The notes under the pieces are model-generated. The model was not told the origin of the DNA. It made no database searches and saw nothing but the letters and a program-made list of their open reading frames with translations. DNA of 64,000 bases from JANQPX01 sp050633905 (GTDB lineage: Bacteria > Pseudomonadota > Alphaproteobacteria > Geminicoccales > Geminicoccaceae). A program made the position numbers and the translations under genes. The DNA lies in NCBI GenBank assembly GCA_050633905.1, contig JBOEHJ010000013.1, positions 1-64,000 on the forward strand, read 5' to 3'. Positions 9,384 to 17,982 of this stretch are shown in pieces; positions within the stretch are counted from its first letter, which is position 1; the number at the start of each line of letters is the position of its first letter.

Positions 9384-9605
9384 TAGCTCACTCCTATTAT
9401 CCCAGCCTGACGACGAACAGCTCGCCTTCTACCTAGCATTCCGACGTATCCTGCCCTGGAATGTATTTTCACACAAGTCTTTGGTTAAAGCGGAAGTAGG
9501 GCTGCTAAGTTGAGTGAGCTCATTATTGGTAATGCAGATGGTTGTTACTCAAAACAGTGTCATCGTACTTGCGTTCAAACCAGCTGGTGATCATCTTCGA
9601 TTGTT

Positions 9606-10730
9606 TTACGGGCGGTCAGGGAACAGGAACTCACGTCCAATCTTGACCCGCTGTTGACCATCATAGGCGATGACATCAGCGGTAGCGTAGGTTTCGCCCC
9701 AAAGTTCGGGGAGATAGGAGCCTGTGCCGATCAGGTCGATAGGGGCCTTCACGCTCGCCATGAGCTTACACTTCTTGGGACTGAAACCAGAGCTTGCAAT
9801 GATTTTTACCTTGTCGAAACCGGCCTCATCGAGTTTTTCGCGCATGTGAAAGATCGCAGCTGCGGTCACGCCAGTGCCGGTTAGCCAGCGGAGTTCCGTT
9901 TCCGTCCGATAGGTGCGGATCGCATGAGCGGCGTGACGGTTGAGAACGTCATAGGAACTTGCCGTATCCAGCCCTTCGATGAAGCGTCCGCCATGGGTGT
10001 CAATACGCATGCCGAGCTTGCCCTCGGCCGCTAGCTCGGGAAAGCGACGGCAGACGTCAAGGCTATCAGTGACCTCCTTGCCAAAGTAATCGACCAGGAC
10101 GAAGAGGCTGTCGTCGGGATAGACGTCGTGAAACATCTCGGCAGCGCGTAGGGTCGATCCGGCGTAGCCGATCAAGGCATGGGGCATGGTGCCCAGCCCC
10201 TTTTCAAGGCCGAAAAAGTGCGCCGTGGCGTCGGTTGCGTTGCCGATGAAGCCAATAGCACCATCCTCAGCCTTCGCCTTGGCCGAGCCCACGCTCGCCG
10301 CATAGGCCATCATCTCCGCCATGTCGGCGCCAGCGCAATGGCGGGCATCCATCGCGATGAAGCCGACATAGGGAAGATCGGTGCACATCAAATACGCGTT
10401 GAAGGCGGCGACACAGGGAGGGCCCAAGCGCTGCAGAAAAATGGTCTCCAGATCGACCAGATGGGCGAATGGTCCGGTGATATACATCAGCGGTTCGCCA
10501 GCGCCGACCCAATCGCCTTCGGCGAAGCGAAGCTGGATATCGAAGGTTACACCGCGTGCCTCCGCCATCGCTTCGAGCCAGTTGACCGCAAGACGCGGCG
10601 TGAACATCACTGGCCGCCTCATGAACACGGCATAGGTCACGTTGGTATCGCCAAACGCGCCGACGATCTCGCGTGTTTTCAAGAAATACTTGTCGGTGAA
10701 GCGAGAAAGATCAGGTTCGCTTGGCCCCAT
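9606..10730 (-). CDS. Nicotinate phosphoribosyltransferase-family protein
   Basis: This family converts nicotinate and PRPP to nicotinate mononucleotide in NAD salvage. The protein has 374 residues. It shows the N-terminal FTDKYFLKTREI segment, the MDARHCAGADMAEMMAYA region, VLVDYFGKEVTDSLD and the late IIASSGF and GTGSYLPE segments, which resemble the phosphate-binding part of the alpha/beta barrel. It is nearer the short form of the family than the roughly 400-residue E. coli PncB. GGAGAG precedes the ATG at nine bases. No other NAD genes are nearby. Confidence 0.82.
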   Translation of the reverse strand: MGPSEPDLSRFTDKYFLKTREIVGAFGDTNVTYAVFMRRPVMFTPRLAVNWLEAMAEARGVTFDIQLRFAEGDWVGAGEPLMYITGPFAHLVDLETIFLQRLGPPCVAAFNAYLMCTDLPYVGFIAMDARHCAGADMAEMMAYAASVGSAKAKAEDGAIGFIGNATDATAHFFGLEKGLGTMPHALIGYAGSTLRAAEMFHDVYPDDSLFVLVDYFGKEVTDSLDVCRRFPELAAEGKLGMRIDTHGGRFIEGLDTASSYDVLNRHAAHAIRTYRTETELRWLTGTGVTAAAIFHMREKLDEAGFDKVKIIASSGFSPKKCKLMASVKAPIDLIGTGSYLPELWGETYATADVIAYDGQQRVKIGREFLFPDRP

Positions 10731-10813
10731 CGTCGGCTCTCCGATTACCGTCTACCCTTCATCCGATAAGCGGTTCGTCTCGCCAAGGCAACCCGAAGCG
10801 TTGCATCAGGCAT

Positions 10814-11077
10814 CTACTTAGAGATCCGAACTCCTGTTGCCTGCTTTGCCTCAGGTTTGAGGTGAGCGCAGTCGTCCGACCTCGGACGATCCGCATTACG
10901 CTTGGCTTTCGGCACCTTACAGTCGTTTACCCGCTGGGAATCCGCGGCCTTGCTGGCGAGGCGCTCCTTGGCCGTCGTGATCGCCGCTCGTTCGGCCTGT
11001 CGCCGGTCCTCAGCGAGAGGATCGCTTTGAAGGGCCATCGTGATCGCCAGAAACGAGGACGCTATGACGCGATGCAT
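10814..11077 (-). CDS. Small exported protein of unknown function
   Basis: This 87-residue product is not recognised. The N-terminus (MHRVIASSFLAITMALQSDPLA) looks like a short signal peptide. The rest is highly charged, rich in Lys, Arg, Asp and Ala, with two cysteines (DCKVPK and DDCAHL). A strong AGGAGAG sequence eight bases before the ATG supports expression and fixes the start. It lies just downstream of the frameshifted acetyltransferase gene on the same strand. Confidence 0.55.
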   Translation of the reverse strand: MHRVIASSFLAITMALQSDPLAEDRRQAERAAITTAKERLASKAADSQRVNDCKVPKAKRNADRPRSDDCAHLKPEAKQATGVRISK

Positions 11078-11106
11078 CAACGCTCTCCTTTTTTTTAGGA
11101 GAAACC

Positions 11107-11875
11107 CTAACCCTTCACTCGATAATGATAGCGGTAAACATCTTGAAAACCGAGCGATCGATAAAGGTGGATCGCTGGCTCATTCGTAGCAACCACAGCG
11201 AGCCAGGCGTCTGTGGCACCTTCCTGCCTGCCCCAGGCGAGCAATGCGCCCAGCAATCGATGGGCCAGGCCGCGACGGCGGTAATCCTTGGCGGTCATCA
11301 CTTCGAACAGGCCGATCAGATCACCATCGACAACGCCAAGGGCCAGCGCGCCGATATCATCCTGAACCTTGGCGCGGGCATAGCAAGGCTTTGGCACCAT
11401 GATCGAGAGCATGCGCTCCAGGATGGCGCCTGGCGCTCGACCCATGCCGTCGATCCGGCTATAGGCGCTGAGCCAGTCGTCATCAGGATCGGAGAATATC
11501 TCGATGTCGATGCTGGCCTTGGTGTCTTCCCGACCATTCGAGCACGCGCCGGCCAGGGTCAGGACGATCGTCTCATCAAATCGCCGCCATCCCCGATCCT
11601 CGAGACTGCGATCGAGGGCAAGGGGAGCTAGTGGCGAGAGGCGGAAGACCATGACGTTGATAGATGGCTACGACCCTGTCGATCCGCCGCTCAAGGTCTG
11701 TTGGATCATCGCTAAGACAAGTCACAGAATTAGAACGCTTGGTATGACCCTCTGAAAGCCGGATCACCCAATCCCCATCGAACGACGTCGACAGAGCTGG
11801 CCAAGACGACAAAATCGACCGTTCTAATCTTGCAATGCCCCCGCTAGACCCGCCGCCAAAGTCCACCCCGGCCAT
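11107..11875 (-). pseudogene. GNAT-family N-acetyltransferase gene broken by a frameshift
   Basis: Two overlapping frames together give one complete GNAT protein of about 255 residues. The upstream frame (from 11875) encodes the N-terminal part, including WPALSTSFDGDWVIRLSEG and TKRSNSV. The downstream frame (from about 11652 to 11107) encodes the FRLSPLAP segment and the acetyl-CoA-binding part with YRRRGLAHRLLGALLAWG and the family ending AIHLYRSLGF. The frames join at an 11-base unit, GGTCTTCCGCC (minus strand, 11640-11650). Inserting one more copy restores the reading HGLPPVFRLSPLAP, which is what the family shows there. Either one copy of a tandem repeat was lost by slippage, or assembly collapsed it. 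The substrate is unknown. Confidence 0.8.
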
Positions 11876-11883
11876 GGTATGGC

Positions 11884-12570
11884 CTAGAGGGGGCGGTTGG
11901 TGGCGATATCGGTGTGGATGTCTTTTGCGTAGCAGAAGAGGCGAAGGCGTTCGGCGGCGAATTCGAGAGCCGAGCTGATATCGGGTGTTTCGCCGAAGCC
12001 GATGATGACCATCAAGATCTCATCGGTATCAATCGATACCAGGGATCGCTCGCTGTCGCTGGTGGGGCTGCCGAACGGTCCTTCGCTATCGGCGAAGACC
12101 GGAAGATTTTCGAGGTTGAGCCTGCCGCGCCCGATGGCCTTATAGCCTTCATCGGTCCGGCCTTTGCGAAAGACGACTGGAGGCTCAAGGGTCGAGACAT
12201 CATAAGCGCCGATCGAAAAGCCGGTTTTCAGCGAGAGCAGATTGTTGGTGTCCACGACATTGTTAATGCGATAGAGGCCTTTGCCTTGGGTCAATCTTCG
12301 CGCCAACGCTTCTGCTGAGGGGCGGTAACGGCTCGGGTCCTTACCCAGCGTTTTGTAAGCATGGCGCGTTGCGCTGATCTGGGCGATATCGCCCACCGTG
12401 CCACCTGAAAGGCTGGTCAGACGCTCGGCTGCGGCGTTGTCTAGTGCCTCGCCCAAGGCCTGGCCTGGTTCGGTCACCGTGACGCTGCATTGCACCACGC
12501 CGAGGGTGACGGCAATATTCGCTTTCGCAAAATCTTTGCAAACGGCGATATCGAGCATTTTGGTCCCCAT
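11884..12570 (-). CDS. B3/B4 tRNA-binding domain-containing protein
   Basis: This 228-residue protein matches the stand-alone B3/B4 domain family, named after the editing and core region of the phenylalanyl-tRNA synthetase beta chain. Characteristic stretches are RHAYKTLGKDPSRYRPSAEAL and LYRINNVVDTNNLLSL, followed by VVFRKGRTDEGYKAIGRG. Such free-standing domains are thought to hydrolyse mischarged aminoacyl-tRNA or bind RNA, but most are uncharacterised. A second ATG four codons in has GGGGACC in front of it and may be the true start. It lies immediately upstream of the broken GNAT gene, with only eight bases between them. Confidence 0.8.
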   Translation of the reverse strand: MGTKMLDIAVCKDFAKANIAVTLGVVQCSVTVTEPGQALGEALDNAAAERLTSLSGGTVGDIAQISATRHAYKTLGKDPSRYRPSAEALARRLTQGKGLYRINNVVDTNNLLSLKTGFSIGAYDVSTLEPPVVFRKGRTDEGYKAIGRGRLNLENLPVFADSEGPFGSPTSDSERSLVSIDTDEILMVIIGFGETPDISSALEFAAERLRLFCYAKDIHTDIATNRPL

Positions 12571-12731
12571 GCCAAGATCGCCGCGGAACAGTCCAGCGGC
12601 AGTTTCATCAATCCTCGTCCATCAACCCCTGCGCAACGATGCTAAGAGGCCGCTCTGTTGATGATGAGGGGGCTCCCCATTTCGCATCATCACGTTCTCG
12701 CCAATCTGACCTGAATAGCGAGGTTGAAACC

Positions 12732-13862
12732 TTAAAGTAGCTCGGTTTTGTCGATCGAGACGCCAAACCCGCCAAGCCCAACATATTGGCGCGACCGGGT
12801 CGCCAATAGCTTGATCGACGAGACACCGAGATCGCGAAGTATTTGAGCACCAAGACCGACATCACGCCAGTCTTGTTTGCGTGACAGGTCGCTATTTGTC
12901 GGTTGTTCTTCGCTAGCGGTAAACTCGCCGACGGGAACGCCGGCTGCTCCTTCACGCAGATAGACCAAAACGCCCTGACCCTCTTCGTCGAAGCGCTTGA
13001 AGACCTTGCTCAGGAGGGTGTGGCGCCCGAACACATCAGCGAGCACGTCTTCTCGATGAAGCCGGGTCGGCACGGCCTCGCCATCACCGACGCTGCCAAA
13101 GACCAGGGCCAAATGCTGGATGTCGTCGAACGGTGTGGAATAGGCAAAGCCCTTGGCCTGGCCGATCTCTGTACTGACGTCGAATTGCGCCACGCAATCG
13201 ATCAGCTTTTCACGGCGTTGGCGATAGGCGATGAGATCGGCGACCGAGATCACTTTGAACTTATGCTCATGGGCAAACGCTTCGACTTCCGCACCGCGCT
13301 TGACTGTGCCATCGTCATTGACCAGCTCGCAGATCACGCCGACCGGAGGAAGACCCGCCAGCCTTGCGAGATCGACCGCCGCTTCGGTGTGGCCGGAACG
13401 CATGAGCACGCCGCCATCCTTGGCAATCAGCGGGAAGATATGGCCGGGACGGACGAAGTCGGCAGCCCCTGAATTGCCGCTGGCAAGGGCGCGCACGGTG
13501 GCACAGCGATCGGCGGCCGAAATGCCGGTTGTGGTATCGAAGCGGTAGTCGACCGAGACCGTAAACGCGGTGCCGAGCGGGGCATCATTGGCGGCGACCA
13601 TAGGATCCAGATGTAGACGCTTGGCATCCTCGGAGGCCATCGGCGCGCAGATGATGCCGCAGGTATTACGGACGATGAAGGCGATCTGCTCCGAGGTGGC
13701 CATGGACGCGGCCATGACCAGATCGCCCTCATTTTCGCGATCATTGTCATCGACCACGACCACCATCTCACCGGCGGCTATCGCCTGAATGGCCTCCTCG
13801 ACGCTTGCGAGATCGCCACCCGGTTCAGAAGCTTTCAGTGTTACGTTGCTTGGCTTGCTCAT
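12732..13862 (-). CDS. ribBA: 3,4-dihydroxy-2-butanone 4-phosphate synthase with degenerate GTP cyclohydrolase II-like domain
   Basis: The N-terminal part (about 20-215) is RibB, which makes 3,4-dihydroxy-2-butanone 4-phosphate from ribulose 5-phosphate for riboflavin synthesis. Its acidic motif DDNDRENEGDLVMAA and RSGHTEAAVDLARLAG are intact. The C-terminal part (about 220-376) is RibA-like but has lost the zinc cysteines: where active enzymes have SECLTGDVFGSxRCDCG, this protein has REDVLADVFGRHTLLS. It should therefore not hydrolyse GTP. Such split-function fusions are known in alphaproteobacteria. The ATG overlaps the TGA of the DAHP synthase gene (ATGA), so translation is probably coupled. 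Confidence 0.92.
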   Translation of the reverse strand: MSKPSNVTLKASEPGGDLASVEEAIQAIAAGEMVVVVDDNDRENEGDLVMAASMATSEQIAFIVRNTCGIICAPMASEDAKRLHLDPMVAANDAPLGTAFTVSVDYRFDTTTGISAADRCATVRALASGNSGAADFVRPGHIFPLIAKDGGVLMRSGHTEAAVDLARLAGLPPVGVICELVNDDGTVKRGAEVEAFAHEHKFKVISVADLIAYRQRREKLIDCVAQFDVSTEIGQAKGFAYSTPFDDIQHLALVFGSVGDGEAVPTRLHREDVLADVFGRHTLLSKVFKRFDEEGQGVLVYLREGAAGVPVGEFTASEEQPTNSDLSRKQDWRDVGLGAQILRDLGVSSIKLLATRSRQYVGLGGFGVSIDKTELL

Positions 13863-15232
13863 TGCGCCGCGATCCGATCAGCTTCGCGTGCTTCCTTTAG
13901 GGAACTTGCGACGAGGAAGGCGAGTTCCAGGCTTTGGGACGCGTTCAAGCGTGGGTCGCACTGGGTGCGATAACGATCGCGCAAATCCTCAGCGGTAATT
14001 TCCTGGGCACCGCCGGTACATTCGGTGACATCCTGGCCGGTCATCTCGATATGAATACCGCCGGCATGGGTCCCTTCGGCTCGATGGACCTGAAGGAACG
14101 CCTCGACTTCGCCGAAGATACGATCAAACGGTCTAGTCTTGTAGCCGCTCTCCGACTTGATGGTATTGCCATGCATCGGATCGCAGGTCCAAACGACTTT
14201 TTGGCCAGCACGTTCGACGGCACGGATGAGGGGCGGCAAACCTTCTTGCAGAGCTTCTTGGCCCATCCGCGAAATCACGGTGAGCTTGCCGGGTTTGTTG
14301 GTCGGGTTCAGCACCTCGCAAAGCCTGAGCAGATCATCACCGGTCATGTTGGGGCCTGCCTTGACCCCAATCGGGTTGGCGATCCCCCGGCAGAACTCCA
14401 CATGGGCGCCATCAAGGTCGCGCGTGCGTTCGCCGATCCAGACCATATGAGCCGATGTGTCGTACCAGCGGCCGGAGGTACTGTCGATCCGAGTCATCGC
14501 CTCTTCATAGCCAAGCAGCAGGGCTTCGTGGGACGTATAGAGGGTTGTCCTTCGAACGTCGGGATTGGTTTCATCGGAGACGCCGGACGCCCGCATGAAG
14601 GCCACAGCTTCGGTGATACGCTCCGCCATGTCCTTATAGCGTTCCCCTTGGGGGCTCTGCTCGACGAAACCGAGATTCCAGCTATGAACCCGGGTCAGCG
14701 AGGCATAACCGCCCTGGGTGAAGGCGCGTAGCAGATTGAGGCTGGAGGCGGCCTGGGCATAGGCTTGAAGCTGGCGGTCCGGATCGGGAGACCTTGCCTC
14801 CTTGGTGAAGGCCATATCATTGATGATATCGCCTCGGTAACTTGGGAGCTCGACGCCGTCCTGTGCCTCTACGTCCGAAGAGCGCGGCTTGGCGAATTGC
14901 CCTGCCATGCGACCGACCTTGACCACCGGTAAGGCAGCGCCATAGGTCAACACCACGGCCATTTGCAGCAACACCCGTAGCGTGTCGCGGATGGTGTCCG
15001 GGTTGAAATCGGCAAACGCTTCGGCGCAATCGCCGCCCTGAAGCAAGAAGGCACGGCCTTCGCAGACTTCGGCCAGTTTCTTCCTGAGCTGCCGGGCCTC
15101 GCCGGCGAACACCAGGGGTGGGTATCCAGCCAGTTTTTCCTCGACGGATGCCAGAGCTTTGGCATCGACATAGCTCGGCATCTGGGCGACCGGATAATCC
15201 CGCCAGCTCTTGGGCGTCCATTCTTTCGCCAT
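13859..15232 (-). CDS. Class II 3-deoxy-7-phosphoheptulonate synthase (DAHP synthase)
   Basis: It condenses phosphoenolpyruvate and erythrose 4-phosphate to DAHP, the first step of the shikimate pathway. The 457-residue length and sequence are those of the plant/actinobacterial-like class II family. Family landmarks include WTPKSWRDYPVAQMPSY at the N-terminus, RAFLLQGGDCAEAF, GRMAGQFAKPRS, and VVWTCDPMHGNT with the metal-binding histidine. The ATG was preferred to an adjacent TTG because AAGGA lies at the right distance. It is followed by ribBA with a four-base overlap. Directly upstream lies a long inverted repeat at 15261-15349 that may act on its mRNA. Confidence 0.95.
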   Translation of the reverse strand: MAKEWTPKSWRDYPVAQMPSYVDAKALASVEEKLAGYPPLVFAGEARQLRKKLAEVCEGRAFLLQGGDCAEAFADFNPDTIRDTLRVLLQMAVVLTYGAALPVVKVGRMAGQFAKPRSSDVEAQDGVELPSYRGDIINDMAFTKEARSPDPDRQLQAYAQAASSLNLLRAFTQGGYASLTRVHSWNLGFVEQSPQGERYKDMAERITEAVAFMRASGVSDETNPDVRRTTLYTSHEALLLGYEEAMTRIDSTSGRWYDTSAHMVWIGERTRDLDGAHVEFCRGIANPIGVKAGPNMTGDDLLRLCEVLNPTNKPGKLTVISRMGQEALQEGLPPLIRAVERAGQKVVWTCDPMHGNTIKSESGYKTRPFDRIFGEVEAFLQVHRAEGTHAGGIHIEMTGQDVTECTGGAQEITAEDLRDRYRTQCDPRLNASQSLELAFLVASSLKEAREADRIAAQ

Positions 15233-15260
15233 CAACGGATCCTTTCGAACGTCTTTTTAC

Positions 15261-15349
15261 GACGGCGCCGGCCCTCTCTCCCATCCAACCATCCACCAGG
15301 ATACCGCATAAAGTCGAGCGGTTGGGCGGGGGAGACGGCCGGCGCCGTC
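15261..15349. repeat. 30-bp imperfect inverted repeat upstream of the DAHP synthase gene
   Basis: The arms 15261-15290 and 15320-15349 match at 26 of 30 positions. The outer 13 bases (GACGGCGCCGGCC / GGCCGGCGCCGTC) are perfect. The loop is 29 bases. It fills most of the spacer between gor and the DAHP synthase gene and ends about 28 bases before that start codon. No T-run follows the stem, so it is not a classical intrinsic terminator; it could be an mRNA leader hairpin or a dispersed palindrome. Confidence 0.75.
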
Positions 15350-15356
15350 GAACCCA

Positions 15357-16736
15357 CTAAGCCTCAGCCTGATACATGGTGACGAATTCCTCGGCTGCCG
15401 AGGGGTGCAGGCCAACTGTCGCATCAAAATCGGCTTTGGTTGCGCCCGAGGTCATCGCCACGGCAAGTCCCTGCATGATCTCGCCGGCGTCATCACCTAC
15501 CATATGAGCACCGATGACCCGGTTTGAAGCCTTATCCACCACGAGTTTCATCATGATCTTGACCGCCGCGCCGGTCAATGTGTGCAACATGGGGCGAAAG
15601 CTGGTTTTGAAGGTTGAGACCTCGAAACCTTGTTCTGTCGCGGCAGCCTCGGTCAGACCAACCGACCCTGCTTCCGGCAGGCTGAAGATGGCGGTCGGAA
15701 TGGTGTCGTAACGGACCTCATGAGGGTTGTTGTTGAAGAGGGTCTCCGCAATCACGCGTCCTTCCGCGATCGCCACCGGGGTCAAGTCGTGGGCACCGGA
15801 GTTCAGGCCGGCACCCGTATGATCCGAGCAATCACCGACCGAATAGATACTTTCGATGTTACTCCGGTAGGTTTTATCAACATGAACGGCACCGGTCCGG
15901 TCCATCTCGACGCCAAGCTCCCGCAAACCGAGGTCATCGGTATTGGGGAGCGGCTTCCTACCGGTTGCGTAGAGCACGGTATCGAACTGCATGTCGCCCG
16001 ACGACGTCTTTAGGTTAAAGCCATCGGCCAACGGCTCGATCGCCTCGATCGTGGTGCCTGCTCGAACGTCGAGCCCAAGGACTTTGTATTGCTCGACCAA
16101 CGCTTCGCGGACGTCATCATCGAAGCCGGCGAGTGGCAGCGGTTTTCTGAAGAAGATCGAGGTCTCGACACCCAGGCCGTTGAAGATGCTGGCAAGCTCG
16201 ACCCCGATATACCCCGCCCCCATCACGGCGAGTCGCCGAGGCTGTTTGGTTAGCCCTTCGAGGGCATCATCGGAAGTGATGACATGTTCGATGCCGGGGA
16301 TATCGACCAGGCTTGGTCGGGCGCCGACAGCGACGAGGATGCGATCGGCGGTGTAGGTCTTGCTGCCGACCTCGATGCTGTTCGGCCCGGTGAGCCGACC
16401 TCGGCCCTCAACGACCTGTACGCCCGCCTTTTCCAGCATGTTGCGATAGATACCGTTCAGGCGTGCGATCTCGTTGTTTCGGGCTTCGATCAAGTGGTTC
16501 CAGTCAAGCTTGGGGGCGCTGCCCTCCCAGCCGTAGCCGCGTGCGGCTTTGAAATGTTCAGAGAACAGGGCACCGTAGCGCATGAGCTTTTTGGGTACGC
16601 ATCCCCGAATGACACAGGTGCCGCCGAGCCGGCTGTCCTCGCAAAGCGCGACGCGCGCTCCGTAACTTGCAGAGCGCCTGGCACAAGCCACCCCGCCCGA
16701 GCCACCGCCGATCACAAAAAGATCAAAATCCGCCAC
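15357..16736 (-). CDS. gor: Glutathione-disulfide reductase
   Basis: This NADPH-dependent FAD enzyme keeps glutathione reduced in the cytosol. The N-terminal FAD motif VIGGGSGGVACAR and the redox-active disulfide GGTCVIRGCVPKK (cysteines at 41 and 46 from the start used here) are intact, as is the second Rossmann motif GAGYIGVELA. The C-terminal HPSAAEEFV contributes the catalytic His-Glu pair from the other subunit. The chosen GTG start gives 459 residues and has AAGGA six bases upstream; an in-frame TTG six codons earlier overlaps that site. In many alphaproteobacteria gor and the class II DAHP synthase are close together, as here. Confidence 0.93.
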   Translation of the reverse strand: MADFDLFVIGGGSGGVACARRSASYGARVALCEDSRLGGTCVIRGCVPKKLMRYGALFSEHFKAARGYGWEGSAPKLDWNHLIEARNNEIARLNGIYRNMLEKAGVQVVEGRGRLTGPNSIEVGSKTYTADRILVAVGARPSLVDIPGIEHVITSDDALEGLTKQPRRLAVMGAGYIGVELASIFNGLGVETSIFFRKPLPLAGFDDDVREALVEQYKVLGLDVRAGTTIEAIEPLADGFNLKTSSGDMQFDTVLYATGRKPLPNTDDLGLRELGVEMDRTGAVHVDKTYRSNIESIYSVGDCSDHTGAGLNSGAHDLTPVAIAEGRVIAETLFNNNPHEVRYDTIPTAIFSLPEAGSVGLTEAAATEQGFEVSTFKTSFRPMLHTLTGAAVKIMMKLVVDKASNRVIGAHMVGDDAGEIMQGLAVAMTSGATKADFDATVGLHPSAAEEFVTMYQAEA

Positions 16737-16769
16737 ATCTTTTCCTTCTGACAAGCCACCAAATCGGGA

Positions 16770-16795
16770 GGCCGCCGAGGATCGTCTCGGCGGCC
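16770..16795. terminator. Perfect 10-bp hairpin between the SMP-30-like gene and gor
   Basis: GGCCGCCGAG and CTCGGCGGCC pair perfectly around a six-base loop. It lies about 90 bases after the end of the SMP-30-like gene and about 35 bases before the gor start. There is no T-run on either strand, so terminator function is uncertain; a role in mRNA stability is equally possible. Confidence 0.45.
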
Positions 16796-16886
16796 ATTCC
16801 TGCAGATGGTATTGATAGGCGGTCAGCGGGCGCTTGTCAGCAGGCCAGGAAGTCGTCTTAGTTCTAAATCCCAGTCAACTTCTCAG

Positions 16887-17762
16887 TCAGTCGATCTTGT
16901 AGGCCGTGACCTTACCGTCCATCATCATCGGGATGACCGCGATTCCTTCAGCCTCAATCACTTCGTGGTCGGCGCTGCCTTGGTTCAAGTCGATGAGGAG
17001 CTCCGACGATCCATCGGCCGCAAAGCGATAGAGGCCACCGGACATCCAGTCGGTCACGAGGTAGCCGCCCTTACCATCGGCCTCGACACCGTCGAGATTG
17101 CCGACCGGCTCGCCGCCACCCAGGCTGGTGATCTCCTTGCTCTCATAGTCGACCGCCTTCATGTGGCCTGGCACCTCGGTCGAAAAGTCTTCCTTCATCA
17201 CACCCCAGGCACCAACCAGCAGGCGATCCCCTTCGGCCAGGAGACCGTTTGGGTTTTCGAGTGCGTCGTCCTGCAGCCAGACGTCGAAGCCGTCGCCTTC
17301 GAGCACATGGATCGTGTTGGTCACCATGTCAGACACGAACACACGCCCATCTTCATGAGCGGTGACGTCGTTCAGAAAGATTGAGTCTTGCGCCTCATGG
17401 GTCGCGGTGATCTCACCACTTGCGCTATCGATCACCACCAGCTTGGTGATGTCGGAGACGTAGAGCTTGCCGTCATGCAGTGCCATGCCCTTGGGCGCAT
17501 CGAGACCTGTGACCCAATCCTTCTCTAGAACCTCGCCCGCGGCCGACAGCTTCGATACGTAGCCATTGCCATCGGCTTCGTTGGGCGCGCCATTTACGTT
17601 GGAGAGGTAAAGAACACCTTCGGCACTGTCGAGCACGGCTGACTCCGGCCCGTCGAACCCGTCAGCCTCCCAGGCGATCTCCGGATCGGCGCCAAGTGCC
17701 GCTGTTGAAAGAAAGGTTGTAACACCCAAGGTCAAAAAAACACGTCCCGTCGAAATCGACAT
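16887..17762 (-). CDS. Exported SMP-30/gluconolactonase-like beta-propeller protein
   Basis: The first 24 residues (MSISTGRVFLTLGVTTFLSTAALGA) are a signal peptide, so the protein is likely periplasmic. The mature part is a six-bladed propeller of the SMP-30/LRE type, with repeated blades such as GVLYLSNVNG, GKLYVSDITKLVVID and GRVFVSDMVTNTIHVLEG. Relatives include lactonases, but many exported members have no known substrate. The ATG was chosen because GGGAGG stands seven bases before it; a TTG start further upstream would place that site inside the gene. No functional partner is next to it. Confidence 0.75.
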   Translation of the reverse strand: MSISTGRVFLTLGVTTFLSTAALGADPEIAWEADGFDGPESAVLDSAEGVLYLSNVNGAPNEADGNGYVSKLSAAGEVLEKDWVTGLDAPKGMALHDGKLYVSDITKLVVIDSASGEITATHEAQDSIFLNDVTAHEDGRVFVSDMVTNTIHVLEGDGFDVWLQDDALENPNGLLAEGDRLLVGAWGVMKEDFSTEVPGHMKAVDYESKEITSLGGGEPVGNLDGVEADGKGGYLVTDWMSGGLYRFAADGSSELLIDLNQGSADHEVIEAEGIAVIPMMMDGKVTAYKID

Positions 17763-17907
17763 TATAAGGCCTCCCAAATTTGTTATCGGATCAAGTTCTG
17801 CATTTGCCAGCAGGTACGTCTCGCCATGACGAGATGCGCCCTAGTCAATATGGCGTCATTTTCGTCATAGACCAGCCGCCGACGACCAAACTCACTCCCT
17901 GACCGGA

Positions 17908-17953
17908 CACAAAAGAAACCGCCCCCACACCGCAACGTCACGGGATGGGGGCG
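17908..17953 (-). terminator. Terminator after gabD
   Basis: On the minus strand CGCCCCCA pairs with TGGGGGCG across an 18-base loop and is followed by a T-rich run (GTTTCTTTTGTG). It starts about 30 bases after the gabD stop codon. Confidence 0.65.
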
Positions 17954-17982
17954 AGGTCAAGTGACCACTGACCCGCGTCGGG

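Noticed and set aside
11741..11755. TTGGTATGACCCTC, resembling the stop-codon repeat family
   Set aside because: It lies inside the GNAT coding sequence, lacks the second half of the palindrome and is probably chance.
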